A stretch of 64,000 nucleotides of DNA from Helicobacter pylori Shi112 (GTDB lineage Bacteria > Campylobacterota > Campylobacteria > Campylobacterales > Helicobacteraceae). The translations under genes and the position numbers were made by a program. Below, piece after piece: positions 26,579-37,379 of the stretch (position 1 is its first letter; each line of letters starts with the position of its first letter). Location of the stretch: assembly GCF_000277405.1 (NCBI RefSeq), contig NC_017741.1, positions 868,001-932,000 of the forward strand, read 5' to 3'. The notes under the pieces are model-generated. The model was given only the letters and a program-made list of their open reading frames with translations, was not told where the DNA came from and searched no databases.

Positions 26579-27571
26579 ATGACTGAAGACAGATTGAGTG
26601 CAGAAGATAAAAAATTTCTAGAAGTAGAAAGAGCTTTAAAAGAAGCGGCATTAAATCCTTTAAGGCATGCTACTGAAGAACTTTTTGGTGATTTTTTAAA
26701 AATGGAAAATATCACTGAGATTTGTTACAATGGGAACAAAGTTGTATGGGTTTTAAAAAATAATGGCGAATGGCAACCATTTGATGTGAGAGACAAGAAA
26801 GCCTTTAGTCTATCTCGTTTAATGCATTTTGCTCGGTGTTGTGCAAGTTTTAAGAAAAAAACAATAGACAACTATGAAAATCCTATTTTGAGCAGCAATT
26901 TAGCGAATGGTGAAAGGGTGCAAATTGTCCTTTCCCCTGTTACAGTTAATGATGAAACCATTTCCATATCCATAAGGATACCTAGCAAAACAACCTATCC
27001 TCATAGCTTCTTTGAAGAACAGGGTTTTTATAATCTACTAGATAACAAAGAACAAGCGATCAGCGCGATTAAAGATGGTATTGCTATCGGTAAGAATGTG
27101 ATTGTTTGTGGTGGCACAGGAAGCGGTAAGACGACTTATATCAAAAGCATCATGGAGTTTATCCCTAAAGAAGAAAGGATCATATCCATTGAAGACACCG
27201 AAGAGATTGTATTCAAACACCACAAGAACTACACACAGCTTTTTTTTGGTGGGAATATCACCTCTGCTGATTGTTTAAAGTCATGTTTGAGAATGCGACC
27301 TGATAGAATCATTTTAGGAGAACTCAGAAGCAGTGAGGCATATGATTTTTATAACGTGCTTTGTAGCGGTCATAAAGGCACGCTAACCACTCTACATGCA
27401 GGGAGCAGTGAAGAAGCGTTTATTCGTTTAGCCAACATGAGTTCATCTAATAACGCAGCAAGGAATATCAAGTTTGAAAGCCTCATTGAGGGCTTTAGAG
27501 ATTTAATTGATATGATTGTCCATATCAACCACCACAAACAGTGTGATGAATTTTATATCAAACATAGGTAG
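26579..27571 (+). CDS. virB11: Cag-alpha, VirB11 hexameric ATPase
   Basis: VirB11-type traffic ATPase, the HP0525 product, a hexameric ring docking at the inner-membrane motor. In 330 residues the N-terminal domain (to about 130) precedes the RecA-like domain with Walker A GGTGSGKT at 178-185 (Lys184), an Asp box near EDTEE (about 209-213), Walker B ILGELR (about 244-249) and the His box GHKGTLTTLHAGS. All catalytic motifs are intact. It starts 4 nt after cagZ. Confidence 0.98.
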   Translation: MTEDRLSAEDKKFLEVERALKEAALNPLRHATEELFGDFLKMENITEICYNGNKVVWVLKNNGEWQPFDVRDKKAFSLSRLMHFARCCASFKKKTIDNYENPILSSNLANGERVQIVLSPVTVNDETISISIRIPSKTTYPHSFFEEQGFYNLLDNKEQAISAIKDGIAIGKNVIVCGGTGSGKTTYIKSIMEFIPKEERIISIEDTEEIVFKHHKNYTQLFFGGNITSADCLKSCLRMRPDRIILGELRSSEAYDFYNVLCSGHKGTLTTLHAGSSEEAFIRLANMSSSNNAARNIKFESLIEGFRDLIDMIVHINHHKQCDEFYIKHR

Positions 27572-27579
27572 TAGGCACA

Positions 27580-29826
27580 ATGGAAGACTTTTTATATAAC
27601 ACCTTATATTTCATAGAGAATTATAAGCTGGTTGTTATTTTTAGTTTCATAGGGTTAATAGCGTTATTTTTTCTCTACAAATTCATAAAAGCTCAAAAAA
27701 AGGCTTTTAAAGATAAAGCTAACCAACCTCAAAAGAAAAAAAACTTTAAAGAAATCATTATAGAGGGGCTGAAAGAAAGAGTTAAAACCTTTGGCTTTTG
27801 GTTACAAGCTATACTATTACTATCCTATTCTTTTATCACATCAGGGTTATTTTTCTTGATTCTCTTAGGTAATTTTTATGATGACAATAAATTGCCTGAG
27901 AGTGATGATGATCTTTTTGATATATGGATCTATGCGATACAAGATTTTCCTGCATACTATTTTAAGGCGCTTTGTTTTAGTTCACTCAAGATTTATGGGT
28001 TCAATATATCCTTAGTCGTATATAGTTCTATTTTATGCTCTTATATATTCATTACCTTTTTTGTGTGGTTCTTAAAATACTTAACTCGGACTAGAGACAT
28101 AGGAGCGAATAAAAAAGTTGATGATCTCTTTGGTAGCGCGAGTTGGGAGAGCGAAGAAAAAATGATCAAAGCTAAACTTATCACACCCAATAATAAAAAA
28201 CGCGCCTTTGACAAACGAGAGGTTATTGTAGGCAGGCGTGGTTTAGGGGATTTTATCGCTTACGCAGGACAGGCGTTCATTGGCTTGATTGCTCCTACCA
28301 GAAGCGGTAAGGGTGTGGGTTTCATCATGCCCAATATGATCAATTACCCTCAAAATATCGTTGTGTTTGACCCTAAGGCTGACACTATGGAAACTTGCGG
28401 AAAAATCAGAGAAAAACGCTTCAACCAAAAAGTGTATATCTATGAACCTTTCTCCTTAAAAACACACCGATTTAATCCTTTCGCTTATGTGGATTTTGGT
28501 AATGATGTGGTTTTGACTGAAGACATACTCTCTCAAATTGACACGCGCCTAAAAGGTCATGGGATGGTGGCTAGTGGGGGGGATTTTTCCACTCAAATCT
28601 TTGGATTGGCTAAGTTGGTGTTCCCTGAAAGACCTAATGAAAAAGATCCTTTTTTTAGCAATCAGGCGCGAAATCTTTTTGTCATTAATTGCAATATTTA
28701 TAGGGATCTCATGTGGACTAAAAAGGGGCTTGAGTTTGTCAAAAGAAAAAAAATCATCATGCCTGAAACCCCCACGATGTTTTTCATCGGTTCTATGGCG
28801 AGCGGTATCAACTTGATTGATGAAAACACAAACATGGAAAAAGTTGTGTCTCTGATGGAATTTTTTGGAGGTGAAGAAGATAAGAGTGGCGACAATCTAA
28901 GAGTGCTTAGTCCTGCTACTAGAAACATGTGGAACAACTTCAAAACAATGGGTGGCGCTAAAGAAACTTATAGCTCTGTTCAAGGGGTCTATACTTCAGC
29001 GTTTGCACCTTACAATAACGCCATGATTAGGAATTTCACGAGCGCTAATGATTTTGATTTCAGGCGTTTGAGGATTGATGAAGTGAGTATTGGCGTGATC
29101 GCTAACCCTAAAGAAAGCACTATTGTTGGGCCGATATTAGAGCTGTTCTTCAATGTGATGATTTATAGCAACCTTATTCTGCCAATCCATGATCCACAAT
29201 GCAAAAGAAGTTGTTTGATGCTTATGGATGAGTTCACGCTCTGTGGCTATTTAGAAACCTTTGTGAAAGCGGTAGGGATCATGGCAGAATACAACATGCG
29301 CCCTGCCTTTGTGTTTCAAAGTAAGGCACAACTAGAGAATGACCCCCCACTTGGTTATGGTAGGAATGGCGCTAAGACTATTTTAGACAACCTTTCTTTA
29401 AATATGTATTATGGGATCAACAACGATAACTACTATGAACATTTTGAAAAACTTTCTAAGGTGTTGGGGAAATACACAAGGCAAGACGTGAGCCGAAGCA
29501 TTGATGATAATACCGGTAAGACCAACACTTCTATCAGCAACAAAGAGCGGTTTTTGATGACCCCTGATGAATTGATGACCATGGGCGATGAGCTTATCAT
29601 TCTAGAAAACACGCTCAAACCCATCAAATGCCACAAGGCGCTCTACTATGACGATCCTTTTTTCACCGATGAACTCATTAAGGTGAGTCCAAGCTTGAGC
29701 AAGAAATACAAATTGGGGAAAGTGCCTAATCAAGCAACTTTCTATAATGATTTGCAAGCCGCTAAAACTAGAGGCGAATTGAGCTATGACAAGTCTTTAG
29801 TGCCTGTGGGTTCAAGCGAACTGTGA
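27580..29826 (+). CDS. virD4: Cag-beta, VirD4 coupling protein
   Basis: VirD4-family coupling ATPase (Cag5) that recruits CagA-CagF to the secretion channel. The 748-residue protein has N-terminal membrane segments (about 16-36, 75-97 and a further pair near 140-165), then the TraG/VirD4 ATPase domain with Walker A APTRSGKG at 238-245 (Lys244) and Walker B LLMDEF at about 545-551. It is the last gene of the cagV operon and converges on cag-gamma. Confidence 0.98.
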   Translation: MEDFLYNTLYFIENYKLVVIFSFIGLIALFFLYKFIKAQKKAFKDKANQPQKKKNFKEIIIEGLKERVKTFGFWLQAILLLSYSFITSGLFFLILLGNFYDDNKLPESDDDLFDIWIYAIQDFPAYYFKALCFSSLKIYGFNISLVVYSSILCSYIFITFFVWFLKYLTRTRDIGANKKVDDLFGSASWESEEKMIKAKLITPNNKKRAFDKREVIVGRRGLGDFIAYAGQAFIGLIAPTRSGKGVGFIMPNMINYPQNIVVFDPKADTMETCGKIREKRFNQKVYIYEPFSLKTHRFNPFAYVDFGNDVVLTEDILSQIDTRLKGHGMVASGGDFSTQIFGLAKLVFPERPNEKDPFFSNQARNLFVINCNIYRDLMWTKKGLEFVKRKKIIMPETPTMFFIGSMASGINLIDENTNMEKVVSLMEFFGGEEDKSGDNLRVLSPATRNMWNNFKTMGGAKETYSSVQGVYTSAFAPYNNAMIRNFTSANDFDFRRLRIDEVSIGVIANPKESTIVGPILELFFNVMIYSNLILPIHDPQCKRSCLMLMDEFTLCGYLETFVKAVGIMAEYNMRPAFVFQSKAQLENDPPLGYGRNGAKTILDNLSLNMYYGINNDNYYEHFEKLSKVLGKYTRQDVSRSIDDNTGKTNTSISNKERFLMTPDELMTMGDELIILENTLKPIKCHKALYYDDPFFTDELIKVSPSLSKKYKLGKVPNQATFYNDLQAAKTRGELSYDKSLVPVGSSEL

Positions 29827-29938
29827 TTAAGACAAAATATCTTAACAAAAAGAAAATTAAAAGATAATGATGTAAATGATATTATTATAAATTCTAGTAG
29901 AAGTGCATCATCAAGATTGCTTGTAAAATTAGCATGCT

Positions 29939-30448
29939 CTACCCGTTATATCGCACCTGAGAATAAATGCAACGAAATCTCTTCACGTAAGCGCCATTAG
30001 GGTTGTGTTTCATTCCCCCATTGTAAGCGCCTACTGCCATTTCTACTATTTGATACACGCTTTTATTAGGGTGTTTTTGTTTGTAGTAATCAAAATTTTC
30101 TTTCAAAATTCTTTTAGCCAACGAAATCGCAAAATCCACATCATTGAGCAATTTGTATTTGAGAAGCGTTTTAGAATAGGTGGGGTAGAATTTTTTAGCG
30201 GTGTTCAAAGTGATGTGAAACATGGAATAGGAAGTGTCTTTTAGGGAAATTTCGCGCTTGTTGTTCAACCCTAAAGAACTTTCCAATAAGGCGATAGAGA
30301 TGAGCGTTCTGCACACCACTTCATTGTCGCAGCCTTTTTGGTGAATATGGATAAGATTTTCATACTGCTTGAAACTAATGGTTACTTTTTGGCATGGATA
30401 GGCTAAGGAATTAAGAAGTAAAGTCAGACCAATCCATTTCTCAAACAA
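29939..30448 (-). CDS. cag4: Cag-gamma, VirB1-like lytic transglycosylase
   Basis: Peptidoglycan hydrolase (Cag4, HP0523) that opens the cell wall for the Cag machine. The 169-residue protein has an N-terminal signal-like segment (1-16) and a lysozyme-like SLT fold; the catalytic Glu is probably in ALLESSLG (about residue 55), with the conserved AVGAYNGG motif near the C-terminus. It is the last gene of the minus-strand zeta-cag2-delta-gamma set. Confidence 0.95.
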   Translation of the reverse strand: MFEKWIGLTLLLNSLAYPCQKVTISFKQYENLIHIHQKGCDNEVVCRTLISIALLESSLGLNNKREISLKDTSYSMFHITLNTAKKFYPTYSKTLLKYKLLNDVDFAISLAKRILKENFDYYKQKHPNKSVYQIVEMAVGAYNGGMKHNPNGAYVKRFRCIYSQVRYNG

Positions 30449-30457
30449 AACTTTAAC

Positions 30458-31903
30458 TTACTTTAAATCTTTCAGTAACGCTTTTTGTAACTTTTGCTTG
30501 TCATACTTGAGCTTGTCCTTTAGAGGTGAGAGCAGATTTTGAACGCTCTCATAACCACACAACATTCCCTCTTTATAAGGGTCGTTTTTGATTTTCACAT
30601 AGAGACTAATGCCATTAGCATAACACAAGCCATTAGACTTAATATAGTAGCTCTTAATTTCTTCTTCTAAGCTTCTCAAGTCATTAGGGTTGATGGGTGT
30701 TTTTTTGCTGTAAGAATTTTCACTGATCAAAGTCCCTTGATAGCTTCGTTTGATCGTGGTTTCTTTATCCACTAGCAATCCATTATAGTTTTCTTTTTCC
30801 TTGACAACTCTCATTGTTTCATCAGGATTACTTGTTCTAGGAGAAATAGGCACTTCCACTACTCTAGGTTTCTTAGCATTTTTCTTTTTCAACTCTGCTT
30901 CCAAAGCTTTTAGTTTCTTTTGATTTTCTAAGTCTTTGAGCTTGTATTTAGCCAATTCAGCCTCTTGTTTTTCTTTTTCTGCTAAGAGTTTCTTTTCCCT
31001 CTCTTCTTCATTGGCTATGAGTTGGGAGTTAGCGATTAGCTCTTCTATGAGCTTCTCTTTGCTGTTTTCAGGAGCGGTTTGAGTGGCATAAGGTGATGGT
31101 TGAGCCTCATTGGCGTTATTTGTCTCTTTTAGTCTATACAAGCTATAAGGAGCAATGATATTGGGTTTTTGAGTAGCGCTATCGCTAGTGGGCATAGCTA
31201 CCATTTCATCTCTTAGGGGCGAACACACTTCATCATTGGGTCTGCAGATCACATCGTTGGCGTAGTTGAAATACGCGCGTTTTTGTTGTTCAAAAAGCTT
31301 ATTCTCATCAATTGACGCTCCCTTATCAAGCGTGTGGGCATTGGGATCGCTTCTTTTTGGCACTCTCAAAAAAGTCGCTTGGGCGTAAGGCAGGTTGTCA
31401 TTGATTTTTAGGACAAACTTAGCGTTTCGTTTGTTGAGCGCTTTGAGAATGTTGTAATACCCATTGACCTGTTCTAACGAACCTGTGATGATGATGAGAT
31501 CCGCATAAGTCCCCATCGCTCTTGTTTTGATAATGGGGTTTTCTATGGATAAATAGTTGTTGTAATCCAATAGATCCATAGCGTAGAGATAGGTTTTGTC
31601 TTTCAAAGCGCTATTACCAAACCAATCCCCAAAGCTTTTATCATTCACATTCAAGGTGTCGTATATATCAAAAAGCGCTTGAGTTTTTGTGTCATCAACA
31701 GAGGCATATTGAGGTTTCTTATGATCAGGGATCTGTTGGCGCTGTTTAGCTTCTTTTTTGAGTCGTTTAGCTTCTTTCTTGGTCTCTTTAGTTTCTTTAG
31801 TGGCCTTAATGACCTTATCGGCTTCACTTATTTCTTTAGCATAAAGAGTGTTAGAGGTTAGTAAGCCTATGAGCGATACAGCGGTTGCTAGTTTTCCAAA
31901 CAT
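30458..31903 (-). CDS. cag3: Cag3 (Cag-delta), outer-membrane core protein
   Basis: Cag3 is an H. pylori-specific component of the outer ring of the core complex, interacting with CagT, and is essential for CagA translocation. The 481-residue product has a signal peptide (about 1-22), a Lys/Glu-rich segment after it, a globular middle region, and a long Glu/Lys/Leu coiled-coil-like stretch (about 285-350). It lies 9 nt upstream of cag-gamma. Confidence 0.96.
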   Translation of the reverse strand: MFGKLATAVSLIGLLTSNTLYAKEISEADKVIKATKETKETKKEAKRLKKEAKQRQQIPDHKKPQYASVDDTKTQALFDIYDTLNVNDKSFGDWFGNSALKDKTYLYAMDLLDYNNYLSIENPIIKTRAMGTYADLIIITGSLEQVNGYYNILKALNKRNAKFVLKINDNLPYAQATFLRVPKRSDPNAHTLDKGASIDENKLFEQQKRAYFNYANDVICRPNDEVCSPLRDEMVAMPTSDSATQKPNIIAPYSLYRLKETNNANEAQPSPYATQTAPENSKEKLIEELIANSQLIANEEEREKKLLAEKEKQEAELAKYKLKDLENQKKLKALEAELKKKNAKKPRVVEVPISPRTSNPDETMRVVKEKENYNGLLVDKETTIKRSYQGTLISENSYSKKTPINPNDLRSLEEEIKSYYIKSNGLCYANGISLYVKIKNDPYKEGMLCGYESVQNLLSPLKDKLKYDKQKLQKALLKDLK

Positions 31904-31917
31904 TAGTTTCCTTTTTT

Positions 31918-32115
31918 TCAGTTGGTTTCTATTTTTAAAGCCTTGCCAATGGATTTGATCAACCCCACCAACTCGTAGCTAGACTCATATTGCAAATAAC
32001 CATTCTTAAATCTAAAAAAAGAATTTATAGGTCGCTTGTGTGGGCCATGCAGTGAACAATAAACCACTAGAACACCTAAATTTTTGAAATTTTCTCTTAC
32101 TCTTTCTTCAGTCAA
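31918..32115 (-). CDS. cag2: Cag2 (HP0521), small variable cag protein
   Basis: A 65-residue basic protein without signal peptide or known function, in the position of HP0521, a gene known to vary or be replaced between strains and dispensable for CagA transfer. It sits between cag-zeta and cag3 with 14-15 nt gaps. The start ATG lies after the cag-zeta stop; no strong ribosome site is seen. Confidence 0.7.
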   Translation of the reverse strand: MTEERVRENFKNLGVLVVYCSLHGPHKRPINSFFRFKNGYLQYESSYELVGLIKSIGKALKIETN

Positions 32116-32130
32116 AATCGTTGTTTTGCC

Positions 32131-32478
32131 TCAATCTTTAGTCTCTTTAGCTTCAGTTGGTTCGTTGGTAACGCTTGTTGCTTGAGATTTTTGGGTTTCG
32201 TTATTGACAGTCGTTACCACTTTAGATTGCTTTTTGAACAATTTTTCAACTAATTTCACTAAGTTGATATTAGAAAAAGACAAAAAGATTCCTATTGCGA
32301 CAAAGATTATCCCAACAATCCCAATAGCACCGCTCAAGACACAACATAAAACCCCTGCTCCAATGAGACCTAATGAATCATAACGCTTGTCAGCCAAATT
32401 GTTTTTGAAAAAATTTACAAAAGCGTTTGGCTTTTTTGTTTCATGGGTTGCTTCAGTTGTATTGATTGTATCAGCCAT
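32131..32478 (-). CDS. cag1: Cag-zeta (Cag1), small membrane protein
   Basis: First gene at this edge of the cag island. The 115-residue product has a polar N-terminus and a long hydrophobic hairpin (about 38-75) and is therefore an inner-membrane protein. It is dispensable for CagA translocation. GGAGGTAA precedes the ATG, and a possible minus-strand promoter lies in the following AT-rich gap. Island sequence ends between this gene and the Sel1 gene at 32709. Confidence 0.9.
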   Translation of the reverse strand: MADTINTTEATHETKKPNAFVNFFKNNLADKRYDSLGLIGAGVLCCVLSGAIGIVGIIFVAIGIFLSFSNINLVKLVEKLFKKQSKVVTTVNNETQKSQATSVTNEPTEAKETKD

Positions 32479-32708
32479 AGTGTTACCTCCATAGATGGTA
32501 TATTCTCAATTTGTTACTATGAAACAAATCCATGTTATTATAGCAAAAAATATAAAACCATCTCCATGTTGCCATTATGCTATTGTTTGTAATTTAAAAA
32601 AAGATGATTTGATAAATGAAGCGTTTAAGATAGATCGATTGAGATTGCTCTTTTGTTTGACATTTTTGAATTTAGCTCTTTTGGTCATGTTATTTAAAAG
32701 GATCTGAC

Positions 32709-33539
32709 ATGTTTAAAGATTTTTATCGCACCACTTTCTCTTTTTTAAAGCCTTTATTGCTTTTATTGTGTTTATTGTTGCCGTTTTCGCTTCATGCAGA
32801 TTCAGATGATTGCAGGATAACTTGTGTTTGGGATCAATACGCAAAGGAATTTAAGACAAATTTTTGTAAATTTGGGTTAAACAATCTTAATTACGGCCAA
32901 TACAAGCAAGCTTTCCAATTTTTTAGATGGGCACAAGAATACGGCATTGGGCTTGGCAGTGTTTATTTAGCCAAAATGTATTTGGAAGGAAAGGGCGTGA
33001 AAGCGGATTACAAAAAAGTGCAACTCTATGCAAAAAACGCTATCAAAGGGTATGGGAGCGGGTTATTGGGGGGCGCTCTTATTTTAGGACGCATGCAAGC
33101 AGAAGGCTTAGGGATGAAAAAGGATTTGAAACAAGCGCTCAATACTTACAGGCAAGTGCTTCGCGTATTTTCTAATAAAGGCATAAATTTTCATAACAAT
33201 TTTAGATTACCAGATCTTACGGAAATGACTGGCATGCTTATTGGAGCGCGTTTCATTGATCTTTCAAGTTTGAACGCGAATCCTATAAAATTTGAAAAGC
33301 AATTTGCAAACATGGTGGAGTTTGTCTCAGGCATTAAGAATGAACCAATAGTTCCTTATGATGTTGCTGAAATTTCAAGCAATATTATTTTACTCAAGCA
33401 ACAAATGGGGGAAATCCTTTATAGAATTGGGATCGCTTATCAAGAGGGGCTTGGCACCAAAAAGAAAAAGGAGAAGGCTAAAAAATTCTTGCAAAAATCC
33501 GCAGAATTTGGCTATGAAAAAGCTATGGAAGCTCTGTAG
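32709..33539 (+). CDS. Sel1-repeat secreted protein (HP0519-like)
   Basis: A 276-residue protein with a signal peptide (about 1-30, cleavage near LHAD), a Cys pair soon after it (Cys36, Cys40), and Sel1/TPR-like helical repeats (for example KMYLEGKGVKADYKK, IAYQEGLGTKKKKEK), as in the Helicobacter cysteine-rich protein family. It is probably periplasmic or secreted and used for protein-protein contacts. In reference genomes this gene (HP0519) borders the cag island. AAAAGGAT precedes the ATG. It converges on csd6. Confidence 0.85.
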   Translation: MFKDFYRTTFSFLKPLLLLLCLLLPFSLHADSDDCRITCVWDQYAKEFKTNFCKFGLNNLNYGQYKQAFQFFRWAQEYGIGLGSVYLAKMYLEGKGVKADYKKVQLYAKNAIKGYGSGLLGGALILGRMQAEGLGMKKDLKQALNTYRQVLRVFSNKGINFHNNFRLPDLTEMTGMLIGARFIDLSSLNANPIKFEKQFANMVEFVSGIKNEPIVPYDVAEISSNIILLKQQMGEILYRIGIAYQEGLGTKKKKEKAKKFLQKSAEFGYEKAMEAL

Positions 33540-33608
33540 TTTTTAATCAAACTATCAAGCTTTAAGATTAGAAAAATCCGCTTAAATCGCTCTCATTAAA
33601 ACAAAGCC

Positions 33609-34601
33609 CTATTTTTCCATTATAATAGAAACTTGATTGTTTTCAATCTCTACATAGAGTTCTTTTTGAGAATTAGAGCTATAAGAGAGTTTGTTTTGCT
33701 GATAAGCTTTGTAATCTTGGTCAAACACCACATAAAACAAGCGTTTGTTCTGGGAGTTGGGGTAAGGGATCACGCTAATAGAAGAAAAAGCGATATTCTT
33801 TTTTTCGTTTTTCGCAAACACCCTTTTTTTATACTCTTTAAAAGCGTTGAATTTCATGCCGTCATAGCGAGTGAAATTGGGGTTATAAAAACGCATGTAG
33901 CGTTCAAAATCGCCCCTAGCCCAGGCTTCTTTCCATTGAAAAAGGGAGCTTAAAACCATGCTTAATTCTTCTTTAGTGCTGGGGAAAAACTTGTCTTCAT
34001 AGGTGATAAGGAACGCTTTTTCGCCTTTTAACGCTTTATCATAAGAGCTTAAAAGCGGGTTTTCAATCGCAATGCAGCCTTTGGTGTTCAATTCATTCCG
34101 ATCGCCATTTAAAGGCATTCCATGCACCCAAATGCCATGCCCGGTGCGTTTTTTCAAGGTGTCATACAAATTAGGGTAATTCGTTACAAAAGCTAAAACG
34201 CCATAATATTGATCCAAGCGCTCTAATTTCTGCGTGATACGATACACCCCAATAGGCGTGGCCAAATCGCCCTCTAAAGTTTTATCGCCCTTTTTAGAGC
34301 CTACAAGGGCTTTAGAGCTGTTGATTTTTTTAAGCATGTTGCTTTCTATTTCATAAAACTCTAAACTAGGCTTGGATTTATCCGCCACAAATAAAAACTG
34401 CTTGTTTTGATAATAGCCAAAATCCGTGTCCTTATTTTGAAGCTCTTCTAACCAAAAAGATTTATCCGATAAGTAAGAATCCAGCTTTTGACCCACCACT
34501 TCCAAGCCTTGTTTTTGATAAAGACGCATAATTTCTAACAAACGCTCATCAGCATTCAATCCCACAAACCCCATTAACAGAGCCGGTAATATTTTTTTCA
34601 A
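33609..34601 (-). CDS. csd6: Csd6, periplasmic L,D-carboxypeptidase
   Basis: Csd6 trims tetrapeptides of peptidoglycan to tripeptides, sets helical cell shape and affects flagellin glycosylation. The 330-residue protein has a signal peptide (1-17) and a YkuD domain with HGIWVHG and the catalytic Cys in [10 protein letters not shown] (Cys about 176), followed by an NTF2-like C-terminal domain (about 210-330). Its ATG overlaps the era stop codon. It is the last gene of rplI-hslV-hslU-era-csd6. Confidence 0.93.
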   Translation of the reverse strand: MKKILPALLMGFVGLNADERLLEIMRLYQKQGLEVVGQKLDSYLSDKSFWLEELQNKDTDFGYYQNKQFLFVADKSKPSLEFYEIESNMLKKINSSKALVGSKKGDKTLEGDLATPIGVYRITQKLERLDQYYGVLAFVTNYPNLYDTLKKRTGHGIWVHGMPLNGDRNELNTKGCIAIENPLLSSYDKALKGEKAFLITYEDKFFPSTKEELSMVLSSLFQWKEAWARGDFERYMRFYNPNFTRYDGMKFNAFKEYKKRVFAKNEKKNIAFSSISVIPYPNSQNKRLFYVVFDQDYKAYQQNKLSYSSNSQKELYVEIENNQVSIIMEK

Positions 34602-35503
34602 TCCATACCCCTTTTATGGATATAGCCCAGTTTTTGCAAGCTCTTTTCTTCCTTGCTCCATGATTTTTGAGCGATCACTTGCAAGTTTAAAAAAACCTTT
34701 TTTTCGCCCACTTCTTGCATTTTCAATCGCGCGTTAGTCCCGATGCGTTTGATATTCACCCCGTTTTTGCCTATCACGATTTTTTTTTGGCTTTCTTTTT
34801 CTACGATAATATGCGCATACACCTTGTCTATGCGTTCTTCTTCTATAAATTTATCAATCATCACATCGCTTTCATAAGGGATTTCATCGCTCAAAAAATC
34901 AAACAAACTCTCCCTAATGATTTCCTTATAAATATCGCGCATTTTTTCATCGCTCATCAAATCCTTTTCAAAAAGCCATGCGCTAGGGCTTAAATGCTTA
35001 CTGATGCATTCTAAAAGCGCGTTTAAATTTTGAGATTTTTTCGCGCTCAAAGGCACGAGAGCTAAAAATTGCGAAGCGTGTTGTTGATACTCTTGCAATT
35101 TTTGCAAAACCTGCTTATGCGTGGCGGTGTCAATCTTACTCACAGCCAAGATATGGGGTTTTTGGCACAAACTCAAAAACTCTTCATAGCCTTTTAAATC
35201 ATCATGCACAGAAGCTAAAAAAACGCACAACTCGGCATCGCCCATCGCTTTTAAAGCCTGTGAGAGCATGCATTGGTTGAGTAATTTTTCTTGATGATGA
35301 AGCCCTGGCGTGTCTAAAAAAATGATCTGGCTCTCATACCCCTCTTTATCTTTAAAAGGCACGATGCATTTCATTAATTTTCTTGTCGCATTAGCCTTAT
35401 GCGAAACGAGGGCTAAATGAGCGTTTAATAAAGTGTTTAAAAGAGTGCTTTTTCCAGCGTTTGGTTTGCCTATAAGAGCTACAAAGCCCGCCTTAGTTTT
35501 CAT
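34598..35503 (-). CDS. era: Era, ribosome-assembly GTPase
   Basis: Era is an essential GTPase that binds the 3' end of 16S rRNA during small-subunit maturation. In 301 residues the G1 motif GKPNAGKS (about 12-19), DTPG (about 64-67) and the SKID G4 motif are visible, followed by a C-terminal KH domain with [13 protein letters not shown]. It is translationally coupled to hslU and csd6 by overlapping start and stop codons. Confidence 0.97.
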   Translation of the reverse strand: MKTKAGFVALIGKPNAGKSTLLNTLLNAHLALVSHKANATRKLMKCIVPFKDKEGYESQIIFLDTPGLHHQEKLLNQCMLSQALKAMGDAELCVFLASVHDDLKGYEEFLSLCQKPHILAVSKIDTATHKQVLQKLQEYQQHASQFLALVPLSAKKSQNLNALLECISKHLSPSAWLFEKDLMSDEKMRDIYKEIIRESLFDFLSDEIPYESDVMIDKFIEEERIDKVYAHIIVEKESQKKIVIGKNGVNIKRIGTNARLKMQEVGEKKVFLNLQVIAQKSWSKEEKSLQKLGYIHKRGMD

Positions 35504-36834
35504 TATAAAATATACTTCACCAAATTTTCATCAGCCACTAAATCCCCTAGCTTTGATTGGACCAACTCTTTAGTGATAGTAACCTTTTGCCCAGAATAAT
35601 CCTCCGCTTCAAAACTAATGTCTTCTAGCACTTTTTCAATGGTGGTGTGCAACCTTCTAGCGCCTATATCTTCGCTTTTTTGATTGGCGTTATAAGAAAG
35701 TTTGGCTAACTCTTTGATCGCATTGTCTTCAAACACAATTCCTACGCCTTCCACTTTTAAAAGGGCTTGGTATTGCTTGATGATAGAGGTTTTAGTTTGG
35801 GTTAAAATCATATACATGATTTCTTCGGTTAAACTCTCTAACTCCACCCTTAAAGGGAAACGCCCTTGCAATTCAGGGATGAGATCGCTTGGCTTAGAAA
35901 GATGAAAAGCCCCTGCTGCAATGAATAAAATATGCTCTGTTTTAATAGGACCATACTTCGTATTCACCACACTCCCCTCTACAATCGGCAACAAATCCCT
36001 TTGAACCCCCTCTTTACTAGGATCTTGACGGCCTCCTTCTTTAGAGCTTACAGCGATCTTATCAATTTCATCAATAAAGATCACCCCTGAACTTTCCGCG
36101 CGCTTCAAGCCTTCCATTTTAATGGCTTCGCCATCTAAAAGCGTGTCGCTAATTTCTGCCTTTAGGGCTTCTTTAGCCTCTTTAACGCTTAAAGTTTTTT
36201 TGACTTTATCCTGTTCTTTATGGAAAAACTTAATCACATTTTCTTGAACCCTTAAAATTTCAGGCGGCACATTAGAATCGATCTCTATGCTTTTTTTACG
36301 CACTTCAATTTCAATTTCTCGGCTATCCAACTCGCCTTGCGCGATTCTTTGTTGCATTTTCAAAAGGCTGTTAGCGTATTCTTGTTTTTTTTCTTCGCTC
36401 ACCCCATTAGGCAAGGGGGGTAGGAGTTTTTTAGCGATTTTTTCTATAACCGCTTCTTCAATCTTGTCTTTTAGTTTTTCTTTATGCTCATTTTCCACTA
36501 AAAGCACGCTGTTATTGACTAAATCCCTTACCATAGACTCCACATCGCGCCCCACAAAACCCACTTCTGTGTATTTGCTCGCTTCCACTTTCACAAAGGG
36601 GAGTTTCATGATTTTTGCTATTCTTCTAGCGATTTCAGTTTTACCCACGCCAGTAGATCCAATCATTAAAATGTTTTTAGGCGTGATTTCTTCTTGTAAG
36701 GATTTTTCCAGCTGCAAACGCCTGTAACGATTCCTAAAAGCGATAGCGATAGATTTTTTAGCTTCCTTTTGCCCAATAATGTATTCATCTAAATAAGCGA
36801 CAATTTCTCTTGGGGTCATATTCAATTCAGACAT
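35503..36834 (-). CDS. hslU: HslU, ATPase of the HslUV protease
   Basis: AAA+ unfoldase of the HslUV (ClpYQ) protease. In 443 residues: Walker A GSTGVGKT near residue 60, the GYVG-type pore loop as VGFVGRD (about 90-95), an inserted I-domain (about 110-240), Walker [12 protein letters not shown] (about 250-260) and a C-terminal tail ENLVKYIL that docks into HslV. It overlaps the stop of hslV. Confidence 0.98.
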   Translation of the reverse strand: MSELNMTPREIVAYLDEYIIGQKEAKKSIAIAFRNRYRRLQLEKSLQEEITPKNILMIGSTGVGKTEIARRIAKIMKLPFVKVEASKYTEVGFVGRDVESMVRDLVNNSVLLVENEHKEKLKDKIEEAVIEKIAKKLLPPLPNGVSEEKKQEYANSLLKMQQRIAQGELDSREIEIEVRKKSIEIDSNVPPEILRVQENVIKFFHKEQDKVKKTLSVKEAKEALKAEISDTLLDGEAIKMEGLKRAESSGVIFIDEIDKIAVSSKEGGRQDPSKEGVQRDLLPIVEGSVVNTKYGPIKTEHILFIAAGAFHLSKPSDLIPELQGRFPLRVELESLTEEIMYMILTQTKTSIIKQYQALLKVEGVGIVFEDNAIKELAKLSYNANQKSEDIGARRLHTTIEKVLEDISFEAEDYSGQKVTITKELVQSKLGDLVADENLVKYIL

Positions 36835-37376
36835 TAAAGCTCCAAAATTTTAATATTCGTGTTGGTGTAAATGCAAAGATCCCCTGCGATTTTTAAGGAC
36901 TCTTCTACAAGTTTTCTAGGCTCTAAATGAGCGAAATTATCTAAAGCCCTAGCCGCGCTTAAGGCAAAATTCCCCCCACTCCCAATGGCAGCGATCTTAT
37001 TGTCTTCGGCTTCTAAAACATCGCCCGTACCGCTCAAAATGAAAATGTGATCCAAATTTAAAACGATCATCATCGCTTCCAGTCGGCGTAAATACTTGTC
37101 CTTGCGCCATTCTTTGCTGAAATCCACCACGCTTTTAAACAAATCCCCTTTTTTGCTCTCTAAAATGCGCTCAAACATATCAAACAAACTAAAAGCGTCC
37201 GCAGTGCTCCCAGCAAACCCGCTTAAAACCTGGTTGTGATACAAGCTTCTGATTTTTGTCGCATTGGCTTTGACTACGCAATTCCCCAAAGTTACCTGCC
37301 CATCGCCTCCAATGAGCGCGAACTTCTTACCCCCCATTTCCCCTCTATAGCCTAGAATCGTCGTCGCTTCAAACAT
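36834..37376 (-). CDS. hslV: HslV, peptidase of the HslUV protease
   Basis: Proteasome beta-like Thr peptidase. The 180-residue product has the N-terminal catalytic region as [11 protein letters not shown], the mature Thr following a short propeptide, and the conserved [10 protein letters not shown]. It lies between rplI and hslU with overlapping or nearly overlapping ends, consistent with one operon and stoichiometric expression. Confidence 0.97.
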   Translation of the reverse strand: MFEATTILGYRGEMGGKKFALIGGDGQVTLGNCVVKANATKIRSLYHNQVLSGFAGSTADAFSLFDMFERILESKKGDLFKSVVDFSKEWRKDKYLRRLEAMMIVLNLDHIFILSGTGDVLEAEDNKIAAIGSGGNFALSAARALDNFAHLEPRKLVEESLKIAGDLCIYTNTNIKILEL

Positions 37377-37379
37377 TTT

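Noticed and set aside
32495-32707. 70-codon plus-strand frame before the Sel1 gene
   Set aside because: No ribosome site, overlaps the likely promoter of cag-zeta; probably chance.
32479-32708. 31-bp cag-island direct repeat at the island edge
   Set aside because: I looked for the repeat sequence I remember from the literature on both strands and did not find it; the other copy would lie outside the window, so the exact edge cannot be set.
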